Assembly (NCBI RefSeq): GCF_001908185.1
Contig: NZ_LGHM01000080.1
Coordinates: 62,001 to 126,000, forward strand
Length of the DNA stretch: 64,000 nucleotides
Reading direction: 5' to 3'
DNA from: Bradyrhizobium sp. AS23.2
GTDB lineage: Bacteria > Pseudomonadota > Alphaproteobacteria > Rhizobiales > Xanthobacteraceae
Part shown: piece after piece, positions 8,788 to 16,879 of the stretch
Numbering within the stretch: position 1 is the stretch's first letter
How the letters are laid out: every line of letters starts with the position of its first letter
Notes under the pieces: generated by a model
Databases searched by the model: none
What the model was told of the DNA's origin: nothing
Seen by the model: only the letters and a program-made list of their open reading frames with translations
Position numbers and translations under genes: made by a program

Positions 8788-9866
8788 ACGCGCCGACGGG
8801 ACTTGATTTCGCTTCTATCCCGGAGCGCATCCAGTCCGAGGTGCAGCGCGCAATCCAGCGCAGCATCAAGGGCGTCGAATATTTCTCGACCTCCGGTCCG
8901 ACGCTCGGCTCGACGCCGAAGGACGTGCTGCATTCGCGCGGCACGATGAGCCTCTATCACTATCGGCCGATGTCGGACGAGATCTACCGCGTGCCGGTTC
9001 TGATCGTGATGGCGACCACCAACCGCGGCTACATCCTGGATCTCGTGCCTGGCCAGAGCTTCATCGAGTTTCTCCTGAGGCGCGGCTACGACGTCTACAT
9101 GCTCGACTGGAGTGCGCCGCGGCCGGAGGAGAAGAGTCTGCGCATGGAGGATTATGTCCTCGACTTCATTCCGGATTGCGTTCGCCGCGTGCAGCAGGAT
9201 TCCGGCGAGAAGGACGTCTCCGTCATCGGCTATTGCTTCGGCGGCGTGCTGTCGCTGCTCTACGGCTCGATCTTCAAGGACGGGCCGATGAAGAATTTGA
9301 TCTGCTTCACCACGCCGATCGATTTCCGAGAGATGAAGCTGTTCTCGAATTTGTCCGACCGCCGCTATTTCGACGTCGACCGCCTTGTCGACAGCGTCGG
9401 CAACGTGCCGCCGGAGATGATCTTGTCGTCGTTCGAGATGCTGCGCCCAGCCTCGCGTGCGGTGAGCCAGATCCAGCTCTGGGAAAACATCTGGAACGAC
9501 GAGTTCGTCAAGTCGTACCGCATGTTCGACCGCTGGGCGACCGATACGCTGCCGCTGGCCGGTGAATATTTCCGCACCATCACCAAGGACCTGATGTGGG
9601 ACAACAAGCTGTTCAACGACACCATGTCGGTCGGTGGCCGCGCAGCGAGGCTCGAGGACATCAAGGTGCCGATCCTGCATGCGGTCGCCGAGCACGATCA
9701 CATCGTGCCCTATGACGCGGCAAAGCACCTGATCGCGAAGATCGGATCCGAGGACAAGGAAGAGGTGATGCTGAAGGGCGGTCACGTCTCGCTCGTCGCC
9801 GGCGCCAACGCGGTGAAACGGCTGTGGCCGAAACTGGACTCCTGGCTGGGGAAGAGATCGATATGA
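8784..9866 (+). CDS. phaC: class III poly(R)-hydroxyalkanoate synthase, PhaC subunit
   Basis: The 360-residue enzyme polymerises 3-hydroxyacyl-CoA into storage polyester at the granule surface. The lipase-like box carries Cys instead of Ser (GYCFGG, C151), and the partners are D305 in AEHDHIVP and H334 in KGGHVSLVAG. The length (about 355-360) and the single-domain form are those of class III, not of the roughly 600-residue class I enzymes. It overlaps the PhaE-like gene upstream and the acetyltransferase downstream, each by ATGA. A phasin gene follows 820 bp later. The monomer is probably short-chain (3-hydroxybutyryl-CoA) by family knowledge. Confidence 0.94.
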   Translation: MNAPTGLDFASIPERIQSEVQRAIQRSIKGVEYFSTSGPTLGSTPKDVLHSRGTMSLYHYRPMSDEIYRVPVLIVMATTNRGYILDLVPGQSFIEFLLRRGYDVYMLDWSAPRPEEKSLRMEDYVLDFIPDCVRRVQQDSGEKDVSVIGYCFGGVLSLLYGSIFKDGPMKNLICFTTPIDFREMKLFSNLSDRRYFDVDRLVDSVGNVPPEMILSSFEMLRPASRAVSQIQLWENIWNDEFVKSYRMFDRWATDTLPLAGEYFRTITKDLMWDNKLFNDTMSVGGRAARLEDIKVPILHAVAEHDHIVPYDAAKHLIAKIGSEDKEEVMLKGGHVSLVAGANAVKRLWPKLDSWLGKRSI

Positions 9867-10456
9867 GCGAACAGCGTTCCTATCCGCGTCACGTCAAGAC
9901 GGATGCCGGTGACATTGAGATCCGCCTGATGTCGCCCGCGGACGAAGCCGCGGTGCTTGCCTTCGGCAAAAGCCTGCCGCCCCATGATCTCCTGTTTCTG
10001 CCGCGCAATATCAGCGAGCCGAAGGTGCTGTCGGCCTGGGTCAAGGAGATCGAGCGCGGCGCGATCAGGAGCCTGCTCGCGGTGAGAGACGACAAGGTCG
10101 TCGGCTGCGGCACGCTGGTGCGCGATCCGCATTCCTGGTCGCCCCATGTCGGCGAGATCCGGATGGTTGTGTCACCCGACGTCCGCGGGAAGGGGCTAGG
10201 GAAGGCGCTGTCGCAGGAGACCTTTGCGCTCGCGCTTGGTGCCGGCCTGGAAAAGCTCTCGGTCCAGATGACGGTTGATCAGCAGGCGGCGATCGCCCTG
10301 TTCGAAAGCCTTGGCTTCAAGGCCGAGGCGCTGCTGCGAGACCACGTCCGGGACGTCGATGGCAAAACCCACGACATTGTCGTGCTCGGGCACAACATCG
10401 CGCAGGTCCAGGCCCAGATGGAGGCCTATGGGCTTCCGGGCGCGGTCCAGCACTAG
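9863..10456 (+). CDS. GNAT family N-acetyltransferase
   Basis: The 197-residue protein has the GNAT acetyl-CoA motif VRGKGLGKAL at about residues 107-116, preceded by strand EIRMVVSPD and followed by a helix ending in LFESLGFKAEALLRDHVRD, a typical C-terminal half. The start overlaps the PhaC stop (ATGA), so it is in one translationally coupled operon with phaE-like and phaC. The upstream ATG at 9824 lies inside phaC and is not preferred. The acceptor is unknown. Coupling to PHA synthase suggests protein or acyl modification connected with storage, but this is inference only. Confidence 0.85.
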   Translation: MSEQRSYPRHVKTDAGDIEIRLMSPADEAAVLAFGKSLPPHDLLFLPRNISEPKVLSAWVKEIERGAIRSLLAVRDDKVVGCGTLVRDPHSWSPHVGEIRMVVSPDVRGKGLGKALSQETFALALGAGLEKLSVQMTVDQQAAIALFESLGFKAEALLRDHVRDVDGKTHDIVVLGHNIAQVQAQMEAYGLPGAVQH

Positions 10457-10573
10457 AGGGCACCGTCCAGCGCTACGATCGTCAGTTGACCCTTGCATCG
10501 TCCCTCAGGGAACCCGGATGGCGAGGAGGCAGCAGAATGCCTCCCGTTAAGTCTGTTCACAGGTTCGTGATAT

Positions 10574-10620
10574 TGCAATGCAACATTGATGTTGCGGCGC
10601 ACAATTGGCTGTGCCATATA
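10574..10620 (+). promoter_or_regulatory. phasin promoter with PhaR-like operator
   Basis: TGCAATGCAACA (10574-10585) runs into the inverted repeat GCAACA-TTGA-TGTTGC (10580-10595). This TGC-N3-GCA pattern matches, with one mismatch, the Bradyrhizobium PhaR site TGCRNYGCASMA as I remember it. A possible -35 TTGCGG (10592-10597) overlaps the repeat, and CATATA (10615-10620) follows after 17 bases. Overlap of operator and -35 fits repression released when polymer is present. Confidence 0.6.
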
Positions 10621-10688
10621 AGCCTTGCCCCGGGCCAATGCGGACGGGGTGAGCCCATAGCTCAGACCAATGAGGATGGAGAGACCCC

Positions 10689-11144
10689 GTGACCACTGAA
10701 ACGAATACCGCTTTCGACGGCTTCAAGGACGCTTTCAAGAACATCCAAAATCTGGAAGTTCCCGAGGCTGCTCGCGAGTTTGTCAAGAAGACCGCCAATA
10801 CTGCCAAGGACCGTGCTGCCGAGGCTTTCGCAGGCTCCGAGCGGGTGACCGCCGCCGTCGAGAACGCGGTGACCGAATCCGTCGCTGAGGCCGGCAAGAT
10901 CAGCCGCAACATCCAGCAGGCGATCTACGAGGACGCTGAGGCGTTCTTCTCGGGCATCGACAAGCTCGCTTCGGCCAAGTCGATCAGCGAAGCCGTCGAG
11001 ATCCAGTCGGGCCTGCTCCGCGCCCGCGGCGAAGTGTTCGTCTCGCGCGCCAAGGCGACCGCCGACTATTTCGGCAAGCTCGCTGCCAACGGTGCGAAGT
11101 CTGCTCAGGACAACTTCGCCAAGGTCTACAACAAGACCGCCTGA
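10689..11144 (+). CDS. phaP: phasin family protein
   Basis: The 151-residue, alanine- and lysine-rich, fully helical protein lacks cysteine and has the phasin pattern (FKDAFKNIQNLEVPEAAREF, then SISEAVEIQSGLLRARGEVFVSRAKATADYFGKLA). Phasins coat PHA granules and control their size and number. The start is a GTG at 10689; an ATG is not available in frame. It is expressed alone: a candidate promoter and operator lie at 10574-10620 and a strong terminator at 11174-11203. Codon use is strongly biased toward GAC/GAG/AAG, as expected for an abundant protein. Confidence 0.92.
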   Translation: MTTETNTAFDGFKDAFKNIQNLEVPEAAREFVKKTANTAKDRAAEAFAGSERVTAAVENAVTESVAEAGKISRNIQQAIYEDAEAFFSGIDKLASAKSISEAVEIQSGLLRARGEVFVSRAKATADYFGKLAANGAKSAQDNFAKVYNKTA

Positions 11145-11173
11145 TCTGGCGCTGAGACGAGAAACTGAATTCG

Positions 11174-11203
11174 AGGCCCGCTTCGGCGGGCCTTTGTTTT
11201 TTT
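11174..11203 (+). terminator. rho-independent terminator of the phasin gene
   Basis: The hairpin AGGCCCGC-TTCG-GCGGGCCT (11174-11193) is followed by a T-rich tract (TTGTTTTTTT). It begins 29 bp after the phasin stop. The stable TTCG tetraloop and the U tract make it the clearest intrinsic terminator in the window. Confidence 0.93.
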
Positions 11204-11209
11204 CTCTTG

Positions 11210-11345
11210 CGTTCCCCGGATGCTGTGCAGCGCGCCGCGTTGCGGCGTGGTGCACTGCTGATCCGGGGGGCATCCTGCGTCGGATGCTTGCTGGGTCCCG
11301 GCTCTGCGGTGCATCGTTGCACGCTGCACCGCGTCCGGGACACGC
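11210..11345. repeat. intergenic repeat, family B copy 1 (GTCCGGGACACG type)
   Basis: The stretch between the phasin terminator and the DUF445 gene is made of CGGATGCTGTGCAGCGCGCC, GGGTCCCGGCTCTGC and GCACCGCGTCCGGGACACG modules. The same modules recur at 51465-51603 and, shortened, at 45781-45816. It is a dispersed non-coding repeat with internal inverted segments. Confidence 0.75.
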
Positions 11346-11371
11346 GGAGACTGACACGTTAAGTTTCTGCC

Positions 11372-12658
11372 ATGACTCCATCTGCCACCTTCTCCTTCGA
11401 CACCCCCGGCGATGCCGAACGCGCGGCCGAACTGCGCCGCGTCAAGGCGCTGGCGACGTTGGTACTGGCGTCGACGCTTCTGCTGTTCATCGTCGCGAAA
11501 TGGCTTCTCCCCGTGCATCCCGTGTTCGGCTTCATCGCCGCCTTTGCGGAAGCTGCTACAATTGGCGGGCTCGCCGACTGGTATGCCGTGGTTGCGCTGT
11601 TCAAGCGGCCGCTCGGCCTGCCGATCCCGCACACTGCGATCATCCAGAGCAACCAGGCCCGCATCGCGGACAAGCTCGGCGAATTCATCCAGGTGCATTT
11701 CCTCGAGGCGGGTCCCGTCGAGGCCAAACTGAAAGAGATCGATTTCGGCTCCTTCGTCGCGGACTGGCTGCGCGACCGCAAGCGTAGCGATGATCTTGCG
11801 CGCTTCGCGCTGCGCTTGCTGCCGGAGGCCGTCTCTGCGACCGAAAGCTCCGGCCTGATGACCTTCATCATCCGCCGCATGTCCTCGCAGCTCCAGGCGA
11901 TCGACCTTGCGCCGCTCGCGGCCGGCACGCTGCGCGGCTTCGTGGCAGAGGGACGGCATCAGATCCTGTTCGACGATTTCCTGCGCGTGATGCACGACAC
12001 GCTGAAGCAGAAGGAGACGATGGCGATGATCCGCGAGAAGGTGCGCGCGGAGTTGCCGACCCTGCTCAGGCTCTATCGCGCCGACAAGTTTCTGGTGAAC
12101 AAGATCGTGGCGTCTGCCACCGCCTTCTTCGAGGAGGTGCGCAGCGATCCCAAGCATCCGTTTCGCGGCGAGTTCGACCGCATGGTGCTGAGTTTCGTCG
12201 ACCGGCTCGGCACCGACCAAGCCTATATCGACCGCATCGACGGCCTGAAGCGCGATCTGCTGGCACGGCCTGAGCTCGCCGATCTCGCCCGCACCGTCTG
12301 GGCCAACACGCGCTCCTTCATCGAGCGCAGCGCTAGTGGCGAGACGCAGGTACTGCAGCATCATTTCGCCGGCATGTTCGTCGCCGCAGGCGAAGCGCTT
12401 GCCGGCGATGCCGAGCTGCGCGGCGAGATCAACAAGGGCCTGGTGACGGTGCTGCGCAGCTTCGTGGCCGACCAGAAGAGCGGCGTCTCGACCTTCATCT
12501 CCGATCAGGTCAAGGCGTGGGATATGGCGCAGCTGATCTCGCTGATCGAAATCAACATCGGGCGCGACCTGCAATACATCCGCTTCAACGGTTCGCTGAT
12601 CGGCGGCCTCGCCGGACTCGCGCTGTACTCCGTCGAGTTCCTGCTCCGATTGTTGTGA
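11372..12658 (+). CDS. DUF445 (YjiN-like) membrane protein
   Basis: The 428-residue protein begins with a hydrophobic segment (about residues 28-46) and a second, small-residue-rich one (about 51-77, FIAAFAEAATIGGLADWYAVVALFKRP), which is the signature of DUF445. The middle is a long helical region, and the last 20 residues (SLIGGLAGLALYSVEFLLRLL) form another membrane helix. The function of this family is not established. It stands alone between a repeat and a separately promoted hydrolase. The start ATG at 11372 follows directly on the repeat and has only a weak ribosome site. Confidence 0.85.
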   Translation: MTPSATFSFDTPGDAERAAELRRVKALATLVLASTLLLFIVAKWLLPVHPVFGFIAAFAEAATIGGLADWYAVVALFKRPLGLPIPHTAIIQSNQARIADKLGEFIQVHFLEAGPVEAKLKEIDFGSFVADWLRDRKRSDDLARFALRLLPEAVSATESSGLMTFIIRRMSSQLQAIDLAPLAAGTLRGFVAEGRHQILFDDFLRVMHDTLKQKETMAMIREKVRAELPTLLRLYRADKFLVNKIVASATAFFEEVRSDPKHPFRGEFDRMVLSFVDRLGTDQAYIDRIDGLKRDLLARPELADLARTVWANTRSFIERSASGETQVLQHHFAGMFVAAGEALAGDAELRGEINKGLVTVLRSFVADQKSGVSTFISDQVKAWDMAQLISLIEINIGRDLQYIRFNGSLIGGLAGLALYSVEFLLRLL

Positions 12659-12859
12659 CTTTTGCGTCACGGATGCTGGCATTAGCGCGCGGGCCTATTG
12701 TCGCTCCGCGCCTCTCCCGCTTGAATGTCGGGAGCCGGCCGCCTAGCTGATTCATGTTGCGCTGCGGAATGTTCAAGAAGCCGGCGTATTGGAATTCATG
12801 CCCATTTGCCGGCATCGCGACCGGCGGCCTTTCCAGGAATTCTTGCCAGGGGAACATTG

Positions 12860-13630
12860 ATGACCGCTACTGCCCAGACGCTGCGCCCGCCGTCCCGTAC
12901 CCTGATGTTCCTGGAGGGGCGCGCTATCCACGAGTTCGGTGCGTTCGTCGGCGCACTGCCGCTGCTTAGCCTCGCGCCGCGCGGCGACGGGCATCCGGTG
13001 CTGGTGCTGCCGGGCCTCGTGGCCTCCGACGCGTCCACGCGCGCGCTGCGCACGTTTCTGTCGGGCAAGGGCTATGCGGTGAGCGGCTGGCGCCAGGGCC
13101 GCAATTATGGCCTCCGTCCGGGCGTGCAGCATGCGATGGTTGATCTGGTCCACGAGCTCAATGACAGGCACGGCCGCAAGATCAGCCTGGTTGGCTGGAG
13201 CCTCGGCGGCCTCTATGCGCGCCAGCTCGCCAAGATGATGCCGGAGCGCGTGCGCCAGGTGATCACGCTCGGCAGCCCTTTTGCGGGCGATCCTCGTTCG
13301 ACAAATGCCTGGCGCGTCTACGAATGGGCGAGCGGGCGGAAGTCCGACGAGGTCGATCCGCAGTTCGGCGGCGAGCTCGCCGTCCCGCCGCCGGTGCCGA
13401 CCACCGCCGTCTTCAGCCGCACCGACGGCGTCTGCGCCTGGCAGGGCTGCATGGAGAAGACGGGAGCGCAGACCGAGAGCATCGAGGTCGAGAGCAGCCA
13501 TTGCGGCATGGGCCATCATCCTGCCGTCGTCTATGCGGTCGCCGACCGCCTCGCGCAGAAGGAAGGCCAGTGGCGGCCCTTCGATCGCAGCGGCTGGCGC
13601 AGCCTCGCGTATCCCGATCCGCACCGGTAG
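12860..13630 (+). CDS. alpha/beta hydrolase (esterase/lipase-like), paralogue of the gene at 1-552
   Basis: The 256-residue protein carries GWSLGG with S114, SRTDG with D189 and SSHCG with H214, a complete hydrolase triad. It shares long blocks with the truncated gene at the window start (for example LGSPFA and WRPFDR/FWPFDR), so both derive from a duplication. AGGGGAAC precedes the ATG at 12860; the longer frame from 12725 is rejected. A TGC-N3-GC element lies upstream at 12758-12769 and could link it to PHA control. No signal peptide is seen. A role in wax ester, polyester or oligomer hydrolysis is possible but unproven. Confidence 0.86.
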   Translation: MTATAQTLRPPSRTLMFLEGRAIHEFGAFVGALPLLSLAPRGDGHPVLVLPGLVASDASTRALRTFLSGKGYAVSGWRQGRNYGLRPGVQHAMVDLVHELNDRHGRKISLVGWSLGGLYARQLAKMMPERVRQVITLGSPFAGDPRSTNAWRVYEWASGRKSDEVDPQFGGELAVPPPVPTTAVFSRTDGVCAWQGCMEKTGAQTESIEVESSHCGMGHHPAVVYAVADRLAQKEGQWRPFDRSGWRSLAYPDPHR

Positions 13631-13639
13631 TGCTCTTCT

Positions 13640-13811
13640 TCACCTCGCCCCGCTTGCGGGGAGAGGTCGGATCGCATCGGAGATGCGATCCGGGTGAGGG
13701 GGAGTTTCCGCGAGTCCAACTGTCACCATTTTTGCGGATGCAGCCCCTCACCCCAGCCCTCTCAGCGCGAGCGAAGCTCGTCGCGGCCCCGTAAGAACGG
13801 GGAGAGGGAGA
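13640..13811. repeat. intergenic repeat, CTCGCCCCGC/GGGGAGAGG family
   Basis: Two modules occupy the 239-bp gap before paaX. The first contains CCCCGCTTGCGGGG and GGATCGCATCGGAGATGCGATCC; the second contains CCCCTCACCCCAGCCCTCTC and ends with GAACGGGGAGAGGGAG, partly the inverse of the first. This is a widespread non-coding repeat type in Bradyrhizobium-like genomes. It leaves only about 58 bp of unique sequence before paaX. Confidence 0.78.
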
Positions 13812-13869
13812 GCAACAGCGTCGCTCCCATCCATTGTCGCGCCCACATCAAACGCGCTATGCCTCGCGC

Positions 13870-14736
13870 ATGACGCATCCGCTCTCCCGCATCATCGACG
13901 AACTCAAGCGCGAGCCGTCGCGTACGGGCTCCATCGTCATCACCGTGTTCGGCGACGCCATCGTGCCGCGTGGCGGTTCGGTGTGGCTCGGCACGCTGCT
14001 GGAATTCTTCGAGAGCCTGGATATCGACAGCGGCGTCGTCCGTACCGCGATGTCGCGCCTCGCAGCCGATGGCTGGCTGACGCGCGAAAAGGTCGGTCGC
14101 AACAGCTTTTATCGCCTCGCCGAAAAGGGCCGCGAGACCTTCGAGGCCGCGACGCGCCACATCTACGATCCGCCGCCATCCGACTGGACCGGTCGCTTTG
14201 AGCTGCTCCTGATCGGCAATGGCGAGGATCGTGACGCCTCGCGCGAGGCGCTGCGCAATGCCGGCTTCGGCAGTCCGCTGCCCGGCGTCTGGGTCGCGCC
14301 GTCGGGCGTGCCGGTGCCGGACGAGGCCGCGGGCGCGATCCGTCTCGAAGTCTCGGCGGAGGATGCCAGTGGCCGCCGTCTGCTCAGCGCGAGCTGGCCG
14401 CTGAATCGCACCGCGGGCGCCTATCTGAAATTCATGAAGACGTTCGAGCCGCTCCGCGCCGCGATCGCGCGCGGCACGGAGCTGTCTGAAGCCGACGCCT
14501 TCACCGCGCGCATCCTCCTGATCCACCATTACCGCCGCGTCGTGCTGCGCGATCCGCTGTTGCCCGAGAGCCTGCTGCCGGCGGATTGGCCGGGCAGGGC
14601 GGCGCGGGACCTCTGCGGCAAGATCTATCGCGCGCTGCTCGTCCCGTCCGAACAATGGCTTGATGGCCGTGGAACCAACGAGAAGGGACCGCTGCCGCCG
14701 GCGCGGAAGCTCCTGGAACGGAGGTTTGAGGTCTGA
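13870..14736 (+). CDS. paaX: phenylacetate catabolism repressor PaaX
   Basis: The 288-residue regulator fits PaaX, a GntR-type winged-helix repressor that releases DNA when phenylacetyl-CoA is present. The N-terminal part has TGSIVITVFGDAIVPRGGSVWLGTLLEF and then GVVRTAMSRLAADGWLTREKVGRNSFYRLAEKG, a helix-turn-helix and wing. The C-terminal phrase LIHHYRRVVLRDPLLPESLLPADWPG is the family hallmark. I chose the ATG at 13870; the open frame begins 36 bases earlier within the repeat flank. It lies 76 bp upstream of paaA on the same strand, so it can control the cluster from the adjacent promoter. Confidence 0.93.
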   Translation: MTHPLSRIIDELKREPSRTGSIVITVFGDAIVPRGGSVWLGTLLEFFESLDIDSGVVRTAMSRLAADGWLTREKVGRNSFYRLAEKGRETFEAATRHIYDPPPSDWTGRFELLLIGNGEDRDASREALRNAGFGSPLPGVWVAPSGVPVPDEAAGAIRLEVSAEDASGRRLLSASWPLNRTAGAYLKFMKTFEPLRAAIARGTELSEADAFTARILLIHHYRRVVLRDPLLPESLLPADWPGRAARDLCGKIYRALLVPSEQWLDGRGTNEKGPLPPARKLLERRFEV

Positions 14737-14757
14737 ATTTTATGTTACAGAAATATC

Positions 14758-14806
14758 TTGCATGAAGTAGTTTTTGTTATATATTGCCTCCCAATAAAAC
14801 GGGAGG
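14758..14806 (+). promoter_or_regulatory. paaA promoter and ribosome site
   Basis: The AT-rich 76-bp gap between paaX and paaA contains TTGCAT (14758-14763) and TATATT (14780-14785), 16 bases apart, a reasonable sigma-70 promoter. The sequences TGTTACAGAAATATCTTGC and TGTTATATATTGC around it are similar and could be PaaX half-sites. GGGAGG at 14801-14806 is a strong ribosome site and places the paaA start at 14813 rather than 14807. Confidence 0.55.
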
Positions 14807-14812
14807 ATGCGC

Positions 14813-15805
14813 ATGTATACCCAGGCGCTGAACACGGCCGAGGCGGACGACCGCAGCCTCGAAGATGCGGCGCAGGCCGCAACGTTCCAGGCGCGCATCG
14901 ATGCCGAGGTACGTATCGAGCCGAACGACTGGATGCCGGCGGCCTATCGCAAGACGCTGACCCGCCAGATCTCCCAGCACGCCCATTCCGAAATCGTCGG
15001 CATGCTGCCCGAAGGCAACTGGATCACGCGCGCCCCCACGCTGCGCCGCAAGGCAGCGCTGCTCGCGAAGGTGCAGGACGAGTGCGGCCACGGGCTCTAT
15101 CTCTACGCCGCGGCCGAGACGCTCGGCTCATCGCGCGAGGAGCTGGTCGACGCCATGCTCGCGGGCAAGGCCAAGTATTCCTCGATCTTCAATTATCCGA
15201 CGCTGACCTGGGCTGATATCGGCACCATCGGCTGGCTGGTCGACGGCGCCGCGATCATGAACCAGATCCCGCTGTGCCGCTGCTCCTACGGTCCCTATGC
15301 GCGCGCGATGATCCGCGTCTGCAAGGAGGAGTCGTTCCACCAGCGCCAGGGCTACGAGATCATGCTGACCTTGTGCCGCGGCTCGGACGAGCAGAAGGCG
15401 ATGGCGCAGGATGCGCTGAACCGCTGGTGGTGGCCGGTCCTGATGATGTTCGGCCCGCCGGATGCCACGAGCCAGCACAGCGACACCTCGACGAGGTGGA
15501 AGATCAAGCGCTTCTCCAATGACGAGCTGCGACAGAAGTTCGTCGATGCCACCGTGCCGCAGGCGCAATATCTCGGCCTCACCATCCCCGATCCCGGCAT
15601 GACGCAGGATGCGGACGGGCACTGGTGCTACAGCGGCATCAACTGGACCGAATTCAAGCAGGTGCTCGCCGGCAACGGCCCGTGCAACCGCGACCGCATG
15701 GCCGCGCGCCGCAAGGCCCACGCGGAGGGCGCCTGGGTACGCGAGGCGGCAGCCGCCTATGCCGCAAAGCGCGTTCAGCGTCAGACCGCACAAGCCGCGG
15801 AATAA
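14813..15805 (+). CDS. paaA: 1,2-phenylacetyl-CoA epoxidase catalytic subunit PaaA
   Basis: PaaA is the diiron subunit that epoxidises the aromatic ring of phenylacetyl-CoA, the first ring-attacking step of the aerobic hybrid pathway. The 330-residue sequence holds two ExxH iron motifs, DECGHGLY and KEESFHQRQGYE, and the conserved C-terminal phrase GINWTEFKQVLAGNGPCNRDR. The length matches the family. It begins the operon paaABCDE with spacings of 10 bp or overlaps up to paaD. The first methionine of the open frame (14807) sits directly on the ribosome site, so 14813 is preferred. Confidence 0.97.
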   Translation: MYTQALNTAEADDRSLEDAAQAATFQARIDAEVRIEPNDWMPAAYRKTLTRQISQHAHSEIVGMLPEGNWITRAPTLRRKAALLAKVQDECGHGLYLYAAAETLGSSREELVDAMLAGKAKYSSIFNYPTLTWADIGTIGWLVDGAAIMNQIPLCRCSYGPYARAMIRVCKEESFHQRQGYEIMLTLCRGSDEQKAMAQDALNRWWWPVLMMFGPPDATSQHSDTSTRWKIKRFSNDELRQKFVDATVPQAQYLGLTIPDPGMTQDADGHWCYSGINWTEFKQVLAGNGPCNRDRMAARRKAHAEGAWVREAAAAYAAKRVQRQTAQAAE

Positions 15806-15815
15806 GGAGGTTACG

Positions 15816-16103
15816 ATGGCCACGCCGAACACGCCGCTGTGGGAAGTCTTCATTCGCAGCCGCAACGGGCTTGCGCACAAGCATGTCGGCTCGCTGCATG
15901 CGAGTGACGCCACCATGGCGCTGCAAGCCGCGCGCGACATCTATACCCGCCGCGGCGAGGGCCTGTCGATCTGGGTGGTGCCGTCGAGCGCGATCACCGC
16001 GAGCGATCCTGCCGAAAAGGGAATGATGTTCGAGCCGGCGGAATCGAAGATCTACCGGCATCCGACGTTCTACGAGGTGCCCGAGGAAGTGGGGCACATG
16101 TGA
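15816..16103 (+). CDS. paaB: 1,2-phenylacetyl-CoA epoxidase subunit PaaB
   Basis: The 95-residue protein starts MATPNTPLWEVFIRSRNGLAHKHVGSLHA, the typical PaaB beginning, and ends YRHPTFYEVPEEVGHM. PaaB bridges PaaAC dimers in the epoxidase complex and has no catalytic site of its own. AAGGAGG lies at a good distance before the ATG at 15816, which excludes the longer open frame inside paaA. Its stop overlaps the paaC start. Confidence 0.96.
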   Translation: MATPNTPLWEVFIRSRNGLAHKHVGSLHASDATMALQAARDIYTRRGEGLSIWVVPSSAITASDPAEKGMMFEPAESKIYRHPTFYEVPEEVGHM

Positions 16104-16879
16104 TGCCCGTCGCAAACATCCAGGTCTCCGAAACGCCGCTGGTGCTCTACGCGCTCCGCCGTGCCGACGATGCGCTGATCCTCGGCCACAGGCTGTCGGA
16201 ATGGTGCGGGCATGCGCCGATGCTGGAAGAGGACATGGCGCTCTCCAACATCGCGCTCGACCTCATCGGTCAGGCCCGCGAGCTCTATACCTACGCCGCC
16301 AAGGCCGAAGGCAAGGATAACGACGAGGACAAGCTCGCTTACCTGCGCGATATCAGGCAGTACCGCGACCTGCTGCTGGTCGAGCAGCCCAATGGCGACT
16401 TTGCCCAGACCCTGGTGCGGCAGTTTTTCTATTCCGCCTTCGCCGACCTCTACTGGCGTGCGATGATGACCTCGCGCGACACGACGCTCGCGGCCATTGC
16501 CGCCAAGTCGGAGAAGGAGAGCGCTTATCATCTGCGCCATGCCTCGGAATGGATCATCCGGCTCGGCGATGGCACGGACGAAAGCCATGCCCGCGCGCAG
16601 GCTGCGATCGATCACCTCTGGGCCTTCACCGGTGAGATGTTCGCAGTCGACGATGGCGAGCGCGCCCTGATCCATGCCGGTATCGCCATCGATCCCGGGA
16701 CCCTGCGCGGTCGCTGGCTGACGACGCTCTCGGATGTCGTCGGCGAAGCAACGCTGGTGCTGCCGCAGAACGACTGGATGCAGCAGGGCGGCCGCGTGGG
16801 CCGGCACAGCGAGCATCTGGGCCATCTCCTGTCCGAGCTGCAATCGATGCAGCGCACCTTCCCGGGGCAGACATGGTGA
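16103..16879 (+). CDS. paaC: 1,2-phenylacetyl-CoA epoxidase subunit PaaC
   Basis: The 258-residue protein is the structural, iron-free partner of PaaA. It shows the PaaC phrases LYALRRADDALILGHRLSEWCGHAPMLEEDMALSNIALDLIGQAR and YHLRHASEWIIRLGDGTDESH. The start ATG at 16103 overlaps the paaB stop (TGATG), and a GTG at 16100 is an alternative that adds one residue. The 3' end overlaps paaD by 7 bases. The tight packing implies co-translation with paaB and paaD so that the complex forms in balanced amounts. Confidence 0.95.
   Translation: MPVANIQVSETPLVLYALRRADDALILGHRLSEWCGHAPMLEEDMALSNIALDLIGQARELYTYAAKAEGKDNDEDKLAYLRDIRQYRDLLLVEQPNGDFAQTLVRQFFYSAFADLYWRAMMTSRDTTLAAIAAKSEKESAYHLRHASEWIIRLGDGTDESHARAQAAIDHLWAFTGEMFAVDDGERALIHAGIAIDPGTLRGRWLTTLSDVVGEATLVLPQNDWMQQGGRVGRHSEHLGHLLSELQSMQRTFPGQTW

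Noticed and set aside
11126..12682. A 518-residue minus-strand frame opposite the DUF445 gene
   Set aside because: It reads through the phasin terminator and a repeat and shows only shadow composition.
13640..13811. Repeated short modules considered as a CRISPR array
   Set aside because: The modules are inverted rather than direct, differ in length and have no regular spacers.
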